Below are positions 8,257 through 16,176 of a stretch of 18,953 nt of DNA, piece after piece. Positions within the stretch are counted from its first letter, which is position 1, and each line of letters starts with the position of its first letter. The position numbers and the translations under genes were made by a program. Location: assembly GCA_030849075.1 (NCBI GenBank), contig JASAOO010003045.1, forward strand, positions 1-18,953. Reading direction: 5' to 3'. Source of the stretch: Zelonia costaricensis (Eukaryota > Euglenozoa > Kinetoplastea > Trypanosomatida > Trypanosomatidae). The notes beneath the pieces are model-generated. The model was not told the DNA's origin and made no database searches. It was given only the letters and a program-made list of their open reading frames with translations.

Positions 8257-8277
8257 GGGGGAGGGGGAGGGAGGGGG
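8257..8277 (+). promoter_or_regulatory. Sense-strand G-quadruplex motif
   Basis: Four G runs of 5, 5, 3 and 5 are separated by single A residues. This is a near-ideal motif for a stable parallel quadruplex and would also be present in the RNA. It stands out because the surrounding spacer is pyrimidine-rich. Role unknown. Confidence 0.7.
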
Positions 8278-8694
8278 ACCGTGTGGGACAAGGAGCATGT
8301 CAGGGCTCGCCGCTACTGCTTGCCGCCTTTTGCGTCGCGAGTCGCCGAACAGCGCCGGTGTGGGTCTGACATGCACACACTCCGCTGCACGCAAACCACC
8401 ACACACGCGCTCTTTGCTACCTCATCCTCCCCGTTGCCGTCCCGCGTCGCTTTTCCTGACCACACCAACGTCTCCCAACACCTCGGCCTCCCCCCCCCCT
8501 CCCCCTCCACCCTCCTACCCGCCGGGCCTGCGGCGCATCTACCCTTCCGCACTGCGTACCTCTCTCTCACTCGTTGACCGGTTCTCGACCCAATAAAGGG
8601 TGCCGGCGCAACACCCCCCCCCCCCACACACCTCCACCCACCCACCCACCCAGCGTACAAGCCCATCTCGTCACCTCATCACGCATTAGCTGCG

Positions 8695-8755
8695 TGCTCT
8701 CCCTGTTTTCCCCTTTTTCTTTGATCACCGTACACCCTGCGCTGNCGGGCGCCAG
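8695..8755 (+). promoter_or_regulatory. Probable trans-splice acceptor for the 2000-aa gene
   Basis: A T/C-rich run (about 8696-8722) is followed, with no intervening AG, by the AG at 8754-8755. The resulting leader of 199 nt has no ATG before 8955. The unresolved base at 8745 falls between tract and AG. Alternative: AG at 8947-8948, only 6 nt before the start codon. Confidence 0.5.
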
Positions 8756-8954
8756 CGCGAGTGCGGCAAAGCTGTCCCCGCTCCCGTCGCAAGGCACCCG
8801 CGGGCTGACACCACCACCGGCGCCGCTGCCTCGCAGCTCCTCCAGCGACGTGCTGCCTCGCGCGTCCCGCTCCGTTCCCCGCTCGCCCATCCAGCGATAT
8901 CCGGCGTCTCTGCCCACCTCCCCGCCACACACGGGACGCTCTCCGCAGATTCTC

Positions 8955-11900
8955 ATGGACCCGCTCGCCGCGCTGCGCCGCTGCCTGCAGTACGTCTGCA
9001 GCCACCCTGAGGTGTACGGCGATGACGTGCGCGGCCTGCTGGACCGCGAGGTCATGCACGTGGTGCGCCTCAAGGCGTCGGAGGTGTCGCTGATCAACGG
9101 CCAGCGTCCGCTGCTCATGGACCCGCTGGAGAGCGGCTCGGCACGCCGCAGCGGCGCTGCAGTGGCGGCCGCTGGCACACGCAACGCGACCGGCAACGCA
9201 GCGCTGCCAACCATCGCCGCCTCGTCCGCGCAGCAGCAGCAGCAGCAGCAGCATTCGTCCGGCAACGGCGGGGTTGCCGGGGCGGTGCCGGCGGGCGACC
9301 TTTTCGGCTACGGTAGCGTGTCGTTTCTCCCGGCCTCCACTGCGGGCTTTGGCGGGCTCCAGCTCGAGGCGCGGGCCACGTGGGGCCGCGCGGGCGGCGA
9401 TGACGGCGGCGCGGAGGCGGACACCTTCTTCCCCGGTGGCGCGCGGCACGGCGCGATGCTGAGCCCGCTAGACGAGACGATCCAGTGGGGTGGCACGCTG
9501 CCACCGACGTCTTCACAGGACTCGACAGGGCTGGGCATCCGGGGCATTGCGCGGGAGGCGGTGTGTGATGGCGGGGGCACTGCCGCCGCGGCAGGGACGA
9601 TAGGTTCTGAGAGCACCGAGGGCGGCAGCGCCGTGCGGGGCCGGAAGTCCTACTCTGGCCTGCAGGTGCTCCCCCCGGGCGTCACCTCGACGGACGGGCA
9701 GATACGCTACGTCCAGCCGCCGCAGAGCCTCGTCCTCGTCAACTCCGGCGACGCAGTCGGCGCCCCTGTGGCGGCGGTGCCGAACGCGTTTCGCGCGGCC
9801 GACGGCACAGTGCTGGTGGTGGACCAGCAGGGCTACGAGGTCACGTACCTGCGCACCGAACTCCAGCAGCTCGAGGCCGCCTTCAATGGCAAGTGTGTGC
9901 GCCTGCACGAGCTGGAGGTCGAGAATCGGCAATTCGCGGACAAGATGAAGGCAGCCGAGGAGGCGGCGGCACGGTGGTCGGCGCAGCACCACACCATGCA
10001 GGGGCAGCTCGAGGTGATGCGGCGCGAGCTGGACGGCTGGAAGGACCGCGCGAACGACGCCGTCGCGGCCGCCACGAAGCAGAGCAAGCAGCGCAGCCAG
10101 CACGCCAAGCAAATCGCCAGCACCCAGCTCACCGACGCGCGGCACGAGATCAGCCGACTGGGGCAGCTGTGGCGCGAGACCGAGCGCGCCCTGCAGGAGA
10201 CGCGGCGCGCCTTCGAGAACACCGAGAAGGAGGCGACGGCCGCGCACAACCACCTCGCTGACGCGTTCCACTACCTCGAGCGTCTCGAGCGACGCGTCGC
10301 GCGGCGGGACGCGTATGTGGCCCTGTGCGAGCGACGTCAGCGCTCGCTGGAGGAGAAGTACGACAAGCTCCGGTGGGGCTTTGAGGAGTTGAGCGCGCTG
10401 GAGGGGCGGTACTCGTACGTGGACTACATGCTCACGGCCAAGCCGCTCTGGTCTGTCTACATGTTTCTCTGCCTGGCGCGGCACCTGGGCGACTACGTGG
10501 CGCTCGAGAACCCCCTCGAGGCGCAGCAGCGCCTCATGCGCATGGTCGAGCAGGCCGCGGGCGAGGCGCAGGTCTCTGTTGACGCCGTCGCCGCCGCGGC
10601 CGCCGCCCTGGAGCCGCTCTACGCGCTCCTCGTGAGCCGCACTCCGCACGGCGGCCGTCTTGTCGCCCTGCACTACGACCTGCGCCTCATCTTCAGCACC
10701 ATGCGGGACGAGGTGACCGCCGCGCTCAACCGTCGCGGCCGCCCGAGGCAGCTCCGCACGACCCTTCACGGCTCCGTGGCCTGCCGAGCCATCCGGTGGC
10801 ACGAGCGCTACAGCATTGACTACCTGCGCGGTGTCGAGAGCGACCCCGACAGCGGGGAGCTGAACCGCAAGTTCGTGCCCGTGCTGAGCCTCGCCTCGGT
10901 GCTGCTGCCGCTGCGCTCGCGTGCCGGCGCGCTGCTGGTGCAGCCGACGGCGGTGGTGCCGGACGAGGCCGCTGCGGCAGACCCCGAGGTGGCGGAGGCA
11001 CAGGCAAAGGCGGAGGAGGACCGCGTCCTGCGCGTGCTCTCCACGGTGCCCAACAAGCGGCACTACGACCAAGCCACCATCCGGTTTGTTCTGCGCTGCT
11101 TCTGGAAGGAGCGGCTAGGCGGCTTCACGGCGCAGATGAAGGTCCGCATCGCGAAGATGACCGCTAAGGAGGCCGCCGGCCAGGGGACGCACGGCAGCCA
11201 GCAAGGCAGCGCGGCGGCTGCAGCGCGGAAGTTGTCCGAGACGTCTGCTACGCTGGCCGGCGCGGACGCCTCGAGCGAGCACCTTGACGAAGACATGGAC
11301 GAGGAGGTCTTTGTGCAGACCTTTTTGGCCGCTCTCGTGGACTTCGCCACACGCTTCACGGCGGATCAGGGTGTCAGCATCGGTGGGCCGGGCAACGCCG
11401 CCGCGCCCCCGATGACGGTTGGCGGCGTGACGAAGGTGGGCGAGATGCCGAGTCGCGACATGCTGCTGAGTGTGCGGGGCGTGCTGGCGGGCGGGGCGGC
11501 GGTGGGGAAGCCGGCGAGCCGGGTCGTTCCCGGGGACGCGTCGAAGGGTGCAACCGAGTCGGTGTGGGACTCTGGGCGTGTGTTCTTCGCCACGGTGCTG
11601 CGGCCCGTCGCGGCGCCTACGCGGTCCGTCAGCCACCGGGACGACTCGCGTGCGTCGTTCAGCAAGCCGCCGGTGGAGGATGAGGAGGTGAAGACGCTAG
11701 CCGAGGATGCGCGGGAGCTGCTCTCGGCGCTCTACTACTACACCCTCGAGTACAAGGACCAAGACCCTGACTTCCGCCTCTTCTACCTGGTGTCCCATCA
11801 GCTTATCCCCGAGATGGTCGCAGTGAACTTCTTCGCCGGCATCGACGCCTTGCAGCAGGATGGCGTGGCGATGCTGGAGACGCGACTGCAGTGTCTGCCC

Positions 11901-14900
11901 TCCGGCTGCTACAGCACCGCGTCCTTCGTTGGTGGCGCGAACGGCGCGGCCAGCAGCGTCTCTGGCGGGGCGGCCAGCTCACAAGTCGGCGCCGCGGCGG
12001 CGATGCCGAAGGAGGTTGAGGACCCCCTGACAGCCCTGACGCGTGCGGTGGACATCATGGACGACGCGCTGCTGGACGGCGAGGAGGACGACGTGGAGCC
12101 GGACAGCGACGGCGAGGGCTACGGCACCATCCTCCCCTTCCACGCCACGGCCGTGATCCGCCCGCAGGGTGGAGCGTCCGCTTCACCAGCGGGCACCCCG
12201 CAAGTGTCCCAGGTCGTGCGGCGCGAGGCGGAGGCGGAGGCGCCGACGGCGGCGTCGCCAGTGCTGCCGCTGCGGGCGCGGGAGCTGCGGCTTCTGCACA
12301 ACATTCGCTCTTACTTACGTGCGCGGCGCTCGTCCATGCAGGGCGGTGGCGTGAGCAGCACCGGCAGCGTCAGCGTGGACGTACGTGCGAGCGTGAGCAA
12401 GGCGGCGGAGCCGAGCACCGCAGTCTCTGAAGAAGAGGTGGATGACGATGACCTGGGCAGCCCGACGGCGACGCGGCTGGCAAACTTCTTCTTTGGCGAC
12501 GCGCCGCCGGAATGGACGGAGCTGGAGCGGGCGGTGGTGCACTGCCTCGGCCCACACACGGCCCTGCTTGAGGTGTTCCGGCAGCAGTACCGCAAGCGCC
12601 CCGACGCCGCCGACAACGCTGCTGGCACGAGTGCGCGCGCCAAGGCAAGCATTCTCAGTGTCTCCTCCCCCGCCTCCCCAACGCCGCCGGCTGGGAGCTC
12701 GCCGGGCAAGGAGCTCGATTACCTGCGCCGACGCCGCGCCGACCGCAAGCGGCGGCACGAGACGACCAAGTACCTGAGCGCGACGCGTGGGCTCATCTCG
12801 GAGGAGGACGCCATGGCTCTCGTGCAGCGCCACTGCCTGGCCACCTACGCCGTCTCCTGCTGCGGCACGCCGCGCTTTTCGCTACTGCGGCCGCTCCTCC
12901 ACCGGCGCGGCAGCGGACTCGAGGACGGAGAGGGGCAGGCGGCGGGGCCGCCAGGCTTGGCGCAGCTGGACCCCTACGCTGTGGTTGGCCACCTGCCGCT
13001 CACCGGGCTGCATCTGCAGCGTCTCCGCTTTGCGCTCTCGCTGGATCAGCCGTCGCACCTGGTCCGCCTCTCCGGTCTCTTCGCGGTGGATGCGGCGACC
13101 AAGACGAACAGCCACTTCTACGACACCTACCTGACCATCGTGCTGGACACCTTCGAGCAGCAGCAGTCCTTCCTCATGCAGAGTGTCCTGCGCAGCTGCG
13201 CGGTCCGGCACGAGCGCTACGCGGCGGAGGGCGCAGAGGACTGCGACGGTCAGGTGCCCATCGCACGGCTCAAGAACGGCCTTACCGCCGCGCTGTCGGC
13301 GATTCGCGGGACGGCGCAGCACGCACAGGCGCTCGTCAACCACTTTGTGCAGTACGACGAGCTGCTGCGGCTCGAGGATGAGGTGAAGCTCGAGCAGTTT
13401 GCAGATGCACCGCTGCTGCTGAACGTTCCACCGATGGAGGAGAACGGCGTCGGATCGGGGGCGGATGCCGAGGGCAGCGTGTCTCAGTCGGTCGCGTCGC
13501 GGCGTCGCAGCATTGCCGAGAGCCTCGTGGAAGAAGGCGACCGCGGCAACTTTAACCTGCACGAAGAGGCCGACGGCTGCTCGCTGCTGCACATCGCTTT
13601 CGCCGTGCGCATGACGTACGTGGTGTGGGGGCCGGTCAGCAAACCCATCGCCGAGGCCCTCGTCGACTGCGTCGTGCGGCGCGAGGCGCCGACGTGCTGC
13701 TGCGACGAAGCTGGCCCCGACACCGCTCGCGCGCCTGGGGCACGCGCCGCCGCACTGTCCGCGAAAGCAACCGCACAGCGCGATGCGACGGTCGTGACGG
13801 AGCTGCCCGAGTGGGACGTGTTTGACCAGGCAACGAGGCGGGCCTACACGCAGACGCTGCGGCGCCTCGAGACGGGCCACAACGGCGATGCCAACCCGCT
13901 GCGCCGGATGCTGGGCATCCTCGAGTCGGAGCAGCCGCGACTGCCGACCGATTTGGGCAGCCGCGCCACCATGGCGCAGCGTCCATCCGACGACATCGAC
14001 CCCTTCGCGCTCTACCCCGACGTCGCGAACGTGTGGACGAGCAATAAGGTGCTCGCTGCGGGGGAGGCGCGGTTGGAGGCGATCGCGGCGGCGGCAGCAG
14101 CGGCGGCAGGCGGACCCGGCGGCGCTAGTGGTGCCGGAGCGGCCGGCAAGGGAAAGAAGAAGGGTCGCATGTCGCAGACGCGCCGGTCCCTCACGACCGC
14201 CTCCGTCGGTGGCTCCGCGGGAGACGGCACCACGAGCGACGCCGATGCGACGACGCAGGCGCCGCCGCTGCCCGACTACGGCCTGCTGAGCCTCGCCCGC
14301 TCGCTGGGCTTTGCGCCACCCGTGCCGGCCGGCGGCCCGTTCCCGAGTGCGATGGCGCAGGGGGCCGGGAAGAAGGGCGGCGCCGGTGCGGCTGCCAAGA
14401 AGGGCGGCAAGAAGGGCGGCGCGGTGGCCAAGGGCGGGGCTGCGACGGACGCTGCAGTGTCGCCGGCGGTGCAGGAAGCGTACGGGGGCGGCCTTGCGCT
14501 GCAGCTTCAGGACCTGGCGTCGCGTGTGGCGGCGCTGATGCCGCTCGAGCCGATCTACTTCGCGGCGAATGTGTCCGTGGAGCCGTCCCAGGCTGGCGCC
14601 GTCACCACGCCGGGCCGCAGATCCATGGCCAACGCCTCCGTGTCCAGCCAGCTCGCCGCCACCGCAGGACCGGCATCGCCGGCGGCGTCTGCGGGCCGCA
14701 CCCGGTCGGCCGCCTTCATGAACGTGTCGCGGGAGGGCAGCGTGCAGGCGAAACAGCGCCGGGCGGTAACAGTGGAGGCGCCCAGCGACGCGGGGGCCAA
14801 CTCGCAGGTGGGGTGGGAGGCGCAGGCAGCGACGTGGGTGCCGGTGTTCCCGTACCGGCCGGCGGCGCTCGACGACGTGGCCCCATCCCCGACGGCGGGG

Positions 14901-14957
14901 GTGCCGGTGGACGTGTCCAAGCTATACCCCATTTGCGCGGCTCTCAGCATGACGTAG
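8955..14957 (+). CDS. Large coiled-coil protein, possibly TSNAXIP1-like (ciliary)
   Basis: A 2000-aa protein starting at the first in-frame ATG; the open frame upstream has none and contains the N base. Residues 1-55 are helical; 60-290 are Gly/Ala/Ser-rich with seven Gln at 93-99; a long coiled coil runs from about 295 to 480. Three central segments resemble, from memory, the conserved region of TSNAXIP1-like axonemal proteins: NKRHYDQATIRFVLRCFWKE from 700, EEVFVQTFLAALVDF from 783, and LLSALYYYTLEYKDQDPDFR from 922. Further ordered segments lie at about 1175-1220, 1280-1320 and 1340-1500. The C-terminal 300 residues are Ala/Gly/Lys-rich, with an alanine run near 1712 and KKGG repeats near 1806-1825. 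No enzyme motif is seen. A structural role at the flagellum or cytoskeleton is an inference. The length is well above that of animal TSNAXIP1. Confidence 0.93.
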   Translation: MDPLAALRRCLQYVCSHPEVYGDDVRGLLDREVMHVVRLKASEVSLINGQRPLLMDPLESGSARRSGAAVAAAGTRNATGNAALPTIAASSAQQQQQQQHSSGNGGVAGAVPAGDLFGYGSVSFLPASTAGFGGLQLEARATWGRAGGDDGGAEADTFFPGGARHGAMLSPLDETIQWGGTLPPTSSQDSTGLGIRGIAREAVCDGGGTAAAAGTIGSESTEGGSAVRGRKSYSGLQVLPPGVTSTDGQIRYVQPPQSLVLVNSGDAVGAPVAAVPNAFRAADGTVLVVDQQGYEVTYLRTELQQLEAAFNGKCVRLHELEVENRQFADKMKAAEEAAARWSAQHHTMQGQLEVMRRELDGWKDRANDAVAAATKQSKQRSQHAKQIASTQLTDARHEISRLGQLWRETERALQETRRAFENTEKEATAAHNHLADAFHYLERLERRVARRDAYVALCERRQRSLEEKYDKLRWGFEELSALEGRYSYVDYMLTAKPLWSVYMFLCLARHLGDYVALENPLEAQQRLMRMVEQAAGEAQVSVDAVAAAAAALEPLYALLVSRTPHGGRLVALHYDLRLIFSTMRDEVTAALNRRGRPRQLRTTLHGSVACRAIRWHERYSIDYLRGVESDPDSGELNRKFVPVLSLASVLLPLRSRAGALLVQPTAVVPDEAAAADPEVAEAQAKAEEDRVLRVLSTVPNKRHYDQATIRFVLRCFWKERLGGFTAQMKVRIAKMTAKEAAGQGTHGSQQGSAAAAARKLSETSATLAGADASSEHLDEDMDEEVFVQTFLAALVDFATRFTADQGVSIGGPGNAAAPPMTVGGVTKVGEMPSRDMLLSVRGVLAGGAAVGKPASRVVPGDASKGATESVWDSGRVFFATVLRPVAAPTRSVSHRDDSRASFSKPPVEDEEVKTLAEDARELLSALYYYTLEYKDQDPDFRLFYLVSHQLIPEMVAVNFFAGIDALQQDGVAMLETRLQCLPSGCYSTASFVGGANGAASSVSGGAASSQVGAAAAMPKEVEDPLTALTRAVDIMDDALLDGEEDDVEPDSDGEGYGTILPFHATAVIRPQGGASASPAGTPQVSQVVRREAEAEAPTAASPVLPLRARELRLLHNIRSYLRARRSSMQGGGVSSTGSVSVDVRASVSKAAEPSTAVSEEEVDDDDLGSPTATRLANFFFGDAPPEWTELERAVVHCLGPHTALLEVFRQQYRKRPDAADNAAGTSARAKASILSVSSPASPTPPAGSSPGKELDYLRRRRADRKRRHETTKYLSATRGLISEEDAMALVQRHCLATYAVSCCGTPRFSLLRPLLHRRGSGLEDGEGQAAGPPGLAQLDPYAVVGHLPLTGLHLQRLRFALSLDQPSHLVRLSGLFAVDAATKTNSHFYDTYLTIVLDTFEQQQSFLMQSVLRSCAVRHERYAAEGAEDCDGQVPIARLKNGLTAALSAIRGTAQHAQALVNHFVQYDELLRLEDEVKLEQFADAPLLLNVPPMEENGVGSGADAEGSVSQSVASRRRSIAESLVEEGDRGNFNLHEEADGCSLLHIAFAVRMTYVVWGPVSKPIAEALVDCVVRREAPTCCCDEAGPDTARAPGARAAALSAKATAQRDATVVTELPEWDVFDQATRRAYTQTLRRLETGHNGDANPLRRMLGILESEQPRLPTDLGSRATMAQRPSDDIDPFALYPDVANVWTSNKVLAAGEARLEAIAAAAAAAAGGPGGASGAGAAGKGKKKGRMSQTRRSLTTASVGGSAGDGTTSDADATTQAPPLPDYGLLSLARSLGFAPPVPAGGPFPSAMAQGAGKKGGAGAAAKKGGKKGGAVAKGGAATDAAVSPAVQEAYGGGLALQLQDLASRVAALMPLEPIYFAANVSVEPSQAGAVTTPGRRSMANASVSSQLAATAGPASPAASAGRTRSAAFMNVSREGSVQAKQRRAVTVEAPSDAGANSQVGWEAQAATWVPVFPYRPAALDDVAPSPTAGVPVDVSKLYPICAALSMT
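9231..9251 (+). repeat. (CAG)7 trinucleotide repeat encoding poly-Gln
   Basis: Seven perfect CAG codons, then CAT, inside a low-complexity part of the 2000-aa protein. Likely to vary in length between isolates. Confidence 0.9.
14369..14436 (+). repeat. Degenerate AAGAAGGGCGGC repeat (Lys-Lys-Gly-Gly)
   Basis: Three copies of the 12-nt unit, plus a shortened copy, encode a strongly basic Lys/Gly/Ala segment near the C-terminus of the 2000-aa protein. Such a tract may bind nucleic acid or acidic tubulin tails; that is inference. Confidence 0.75.
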
Positions 14958-14970
14958 TTGGGATGGCGAA

Positions 14971-14998
14971 GGGACGGAGGAGGGGGAGAGGGTGGGGG
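14971..14998 (+). promoter_or_regulatory. G-quadruplex-prone patch right after the stop codon
   Basis: G runs of 3, 5, 3 and 5 have loops of 8, 3 and 1 nt, and an extra GGG lies at 14960-14962. It begins 13 nt after the stop codon on the sense strand, so the mRNA 3' UTR would carry it. Effect unknown. Confidence 0.5.
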
Positions 14999-15519
14999 TG
15001 CGACGGCGACGAAGAACTGCTCCACGTCTGCACGCCCAGGGTGCTGGACAGATCGTTATGGCGTACCTCTGCTCTGCTGCAGTTTGGGTTTCGTGCTCTT
15101 TTGGCTTCCGCTTTGCCTGATGTAAAGCCCGCGGAACACGTCGCTGATGGGCCCTCTGCCGTCGAGACTGGCTTTTCTGTACTAACACCATCGAAGTGCA
15201 CTCGATAGCAGGCGGACGGAGCTGGTGGTGGCAGCTATGCCTGTGCTCGAGTTGACGGATTGTCTTGCGTTGGCGTTCACTGCAGCGCTGCCGCAGCTCC
15301 TCCTCTCTTTTTTTTTTTGCTGTTTTGCTCACGAGACGCGTCACAAGGAAGGCTGAAGGAAACAGAAGGACGGCGTTGCTTTGGATAGGCACGGACCTTC
15401 GCGCGCTCACACAACGCGTTGCTGGCTCCCGGGGCCCAGGCTCGTCTCTCTGTTTTCTGTGTGGCAGCTGGAATTGCGGCGTTGATGTACATTAGGTGAC
15501 GCCTGTCGTGCCATTGGCG

Positions 15520-15568
15520 CTCCTTTCTCTTCCGACCTCTTGCCATCTCTTCTTTTTTGTTGTTCAAG
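15520..15568 (+). promoter_or_regulatory. Strong polypyrimidine tract with AG
   Basis: A C/T-rich tract with TCTTCTTTTTTGTTGTTC ends at the AG of 15567-15568. It is among the best acceptor-like signals in the window, yet lies about 610 nt before the last gene's ATG, which has its own acceptor. It may serve a small gene or an alternative leader. Confidence 0.4.
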
Positions 15569-15573
15569 CGTTG

Positions 15574-15951
15574 ATGTTGAGCTCCTTTGGGCCCAACGGA
15601 GGGTGCGAGTCAGATTTCCGTTGAGTGCACTGTACAAGGACCCCACGCGAAACCAATACCAAGCGAAAAAGCCGCGAAGAGGTGGGTGACGGCAATGTCG
15701 ACATTGACGATTCCCGATCTCAGAGTTGTGCTGCGCCTGCGAAACCTAGAAGGCCCGAGAGCGAAGGCTGCTTGTTTTTGCAAGTGATCACCTGCGTGCA
15801 CTGCGGGTTGGAGCGTGCGGCGCTTGGAAGTCGTCTGTTGCGGCACGGCCGCTTCGAAGTGTCGTGCGCGTTATGTTTGGTCGCTGCGCGCCGCATGTGT
15901 GATCGATGTCACCTCGCTTTATTGAGTTTGGCTGCGCGTCTCTTTATTTGA
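15574..15951 (+). pseudogene. Cys-rich open frame with a stop near its head, possible broken small gene
   Basis: The ATG at 15574, 5 nt after a good acceptor, opens a frame that stops at TGA 15622-15624 and then stays open to TGA 15949-15951. The distal part has three Cys pairs, C-x2-C-x20-C-x2-C-x7-C-x2-C-H (about 15800-15906), a zinc-binding-like arrangement. In an overlapping frame, the ATG at 15695 opens 30 codons beginning MSTLTIPDLRVVLRLRNLEG, faintly like a SAP helix pair, which stops at 15787 just before the Cys region. One frame change between the two would join them. This may be a decayed gene, a sequencing error or chance. Confidence 0.2.
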
Positions 15952-15984
15952 GCACCGCGTCGCTAGCGCATCCAGTGCGACGCC

Positions 15985-16068
15985 GCAGCTCTGCTCCTCC
16001 ACAGGCCCCCCCCCTTCATCCTCCTCCTTCCCCCCACACAAACATATACACACACCGGTGCGGCACAG
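15985..16068 (+). promoter_or_regulatory. Trans-splice acceptor region for the last gene
   Basis: C/T-rich sequence (15989-16036, including C9 at 16006-16014) is followed by AGs at 16003-16004 and 16067-16068. From 16069 the leader would be 108 nt, with no ATG before 16177. Confidence 0.5.
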
Positions 16069-16176
16069 GCACACACACAGCGCGATCGAGAGCGTCGGCA
16101 GCCCACGCTGTGCACGGACCGCTGACCGAACTCCCAAAACACGTTCGCGTGCAGAGTTCCCCGGACCTACTTGTAA

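Larger units (their letters stand above)
6655..8954 (+). other. Intergenic spacer between the kinase and the 2000-aa gene
   Basis: About 2.3 kb. It holds poly-C (6771-6782), a pyrimidine tract with AG at 7240-7241, a candidate 134-codon ORF (7325-7729), (GT)n (7804-7823), G-rich sense-strand motifs (7986-8001 and 8257-8277), poly-C runs (8490-8499 and 8614-8625) and the probable acceptor of the downstream gene. The rest should be kinase 3' UTR and 5' leader. Several Leishmania intergenic regions carry SIDER retroposons, but I could not identify one here by eye. Confidence 0.6.
14958..16176 (+). other. Intergenic spacer between the 2000-aa gene and the last gene
   Basis: About 1.2 kb. A G-rich patch follows the stop codon directly (14960-14998). 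T11 lies at 15308-15318. A strong pyrimidine tract ends with AG at 15567-15568, followed by a Cys-rich open frame (to 15951), then poly-C at 16006-16014 and the acceptor region of the last gene. The 15569-15951 part may hold a small or broken gene. Confidence 0.6.

Noticed and set aside
8592..8597. AATAAA hexamer
   Set aside because: Trypanosomatids do not use this polyadenylation signal; poly(A) sites follow the downstream splice acceptor.
6655..8954. Possible SIDER-type degenerate retroposon in the spacer
   Set aside because: Length and setting would suit one, but I could not recognise the signature sequence or an A-rich tail by eye. A search with SIDER1/SIDER2 profiles would decide.
9513..11072. 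519-codon open frame on the minus strand opposite the 2000-aa gene
   Set aside because: Compositional shadow of GC-rich codons. The sense frame has clear coiled-coil and ordered segments; the antisense translation has none.
12882..13880. 332-codon minus-strand open frame
   Set aside because: Same antisense shadow effect. No independent support.
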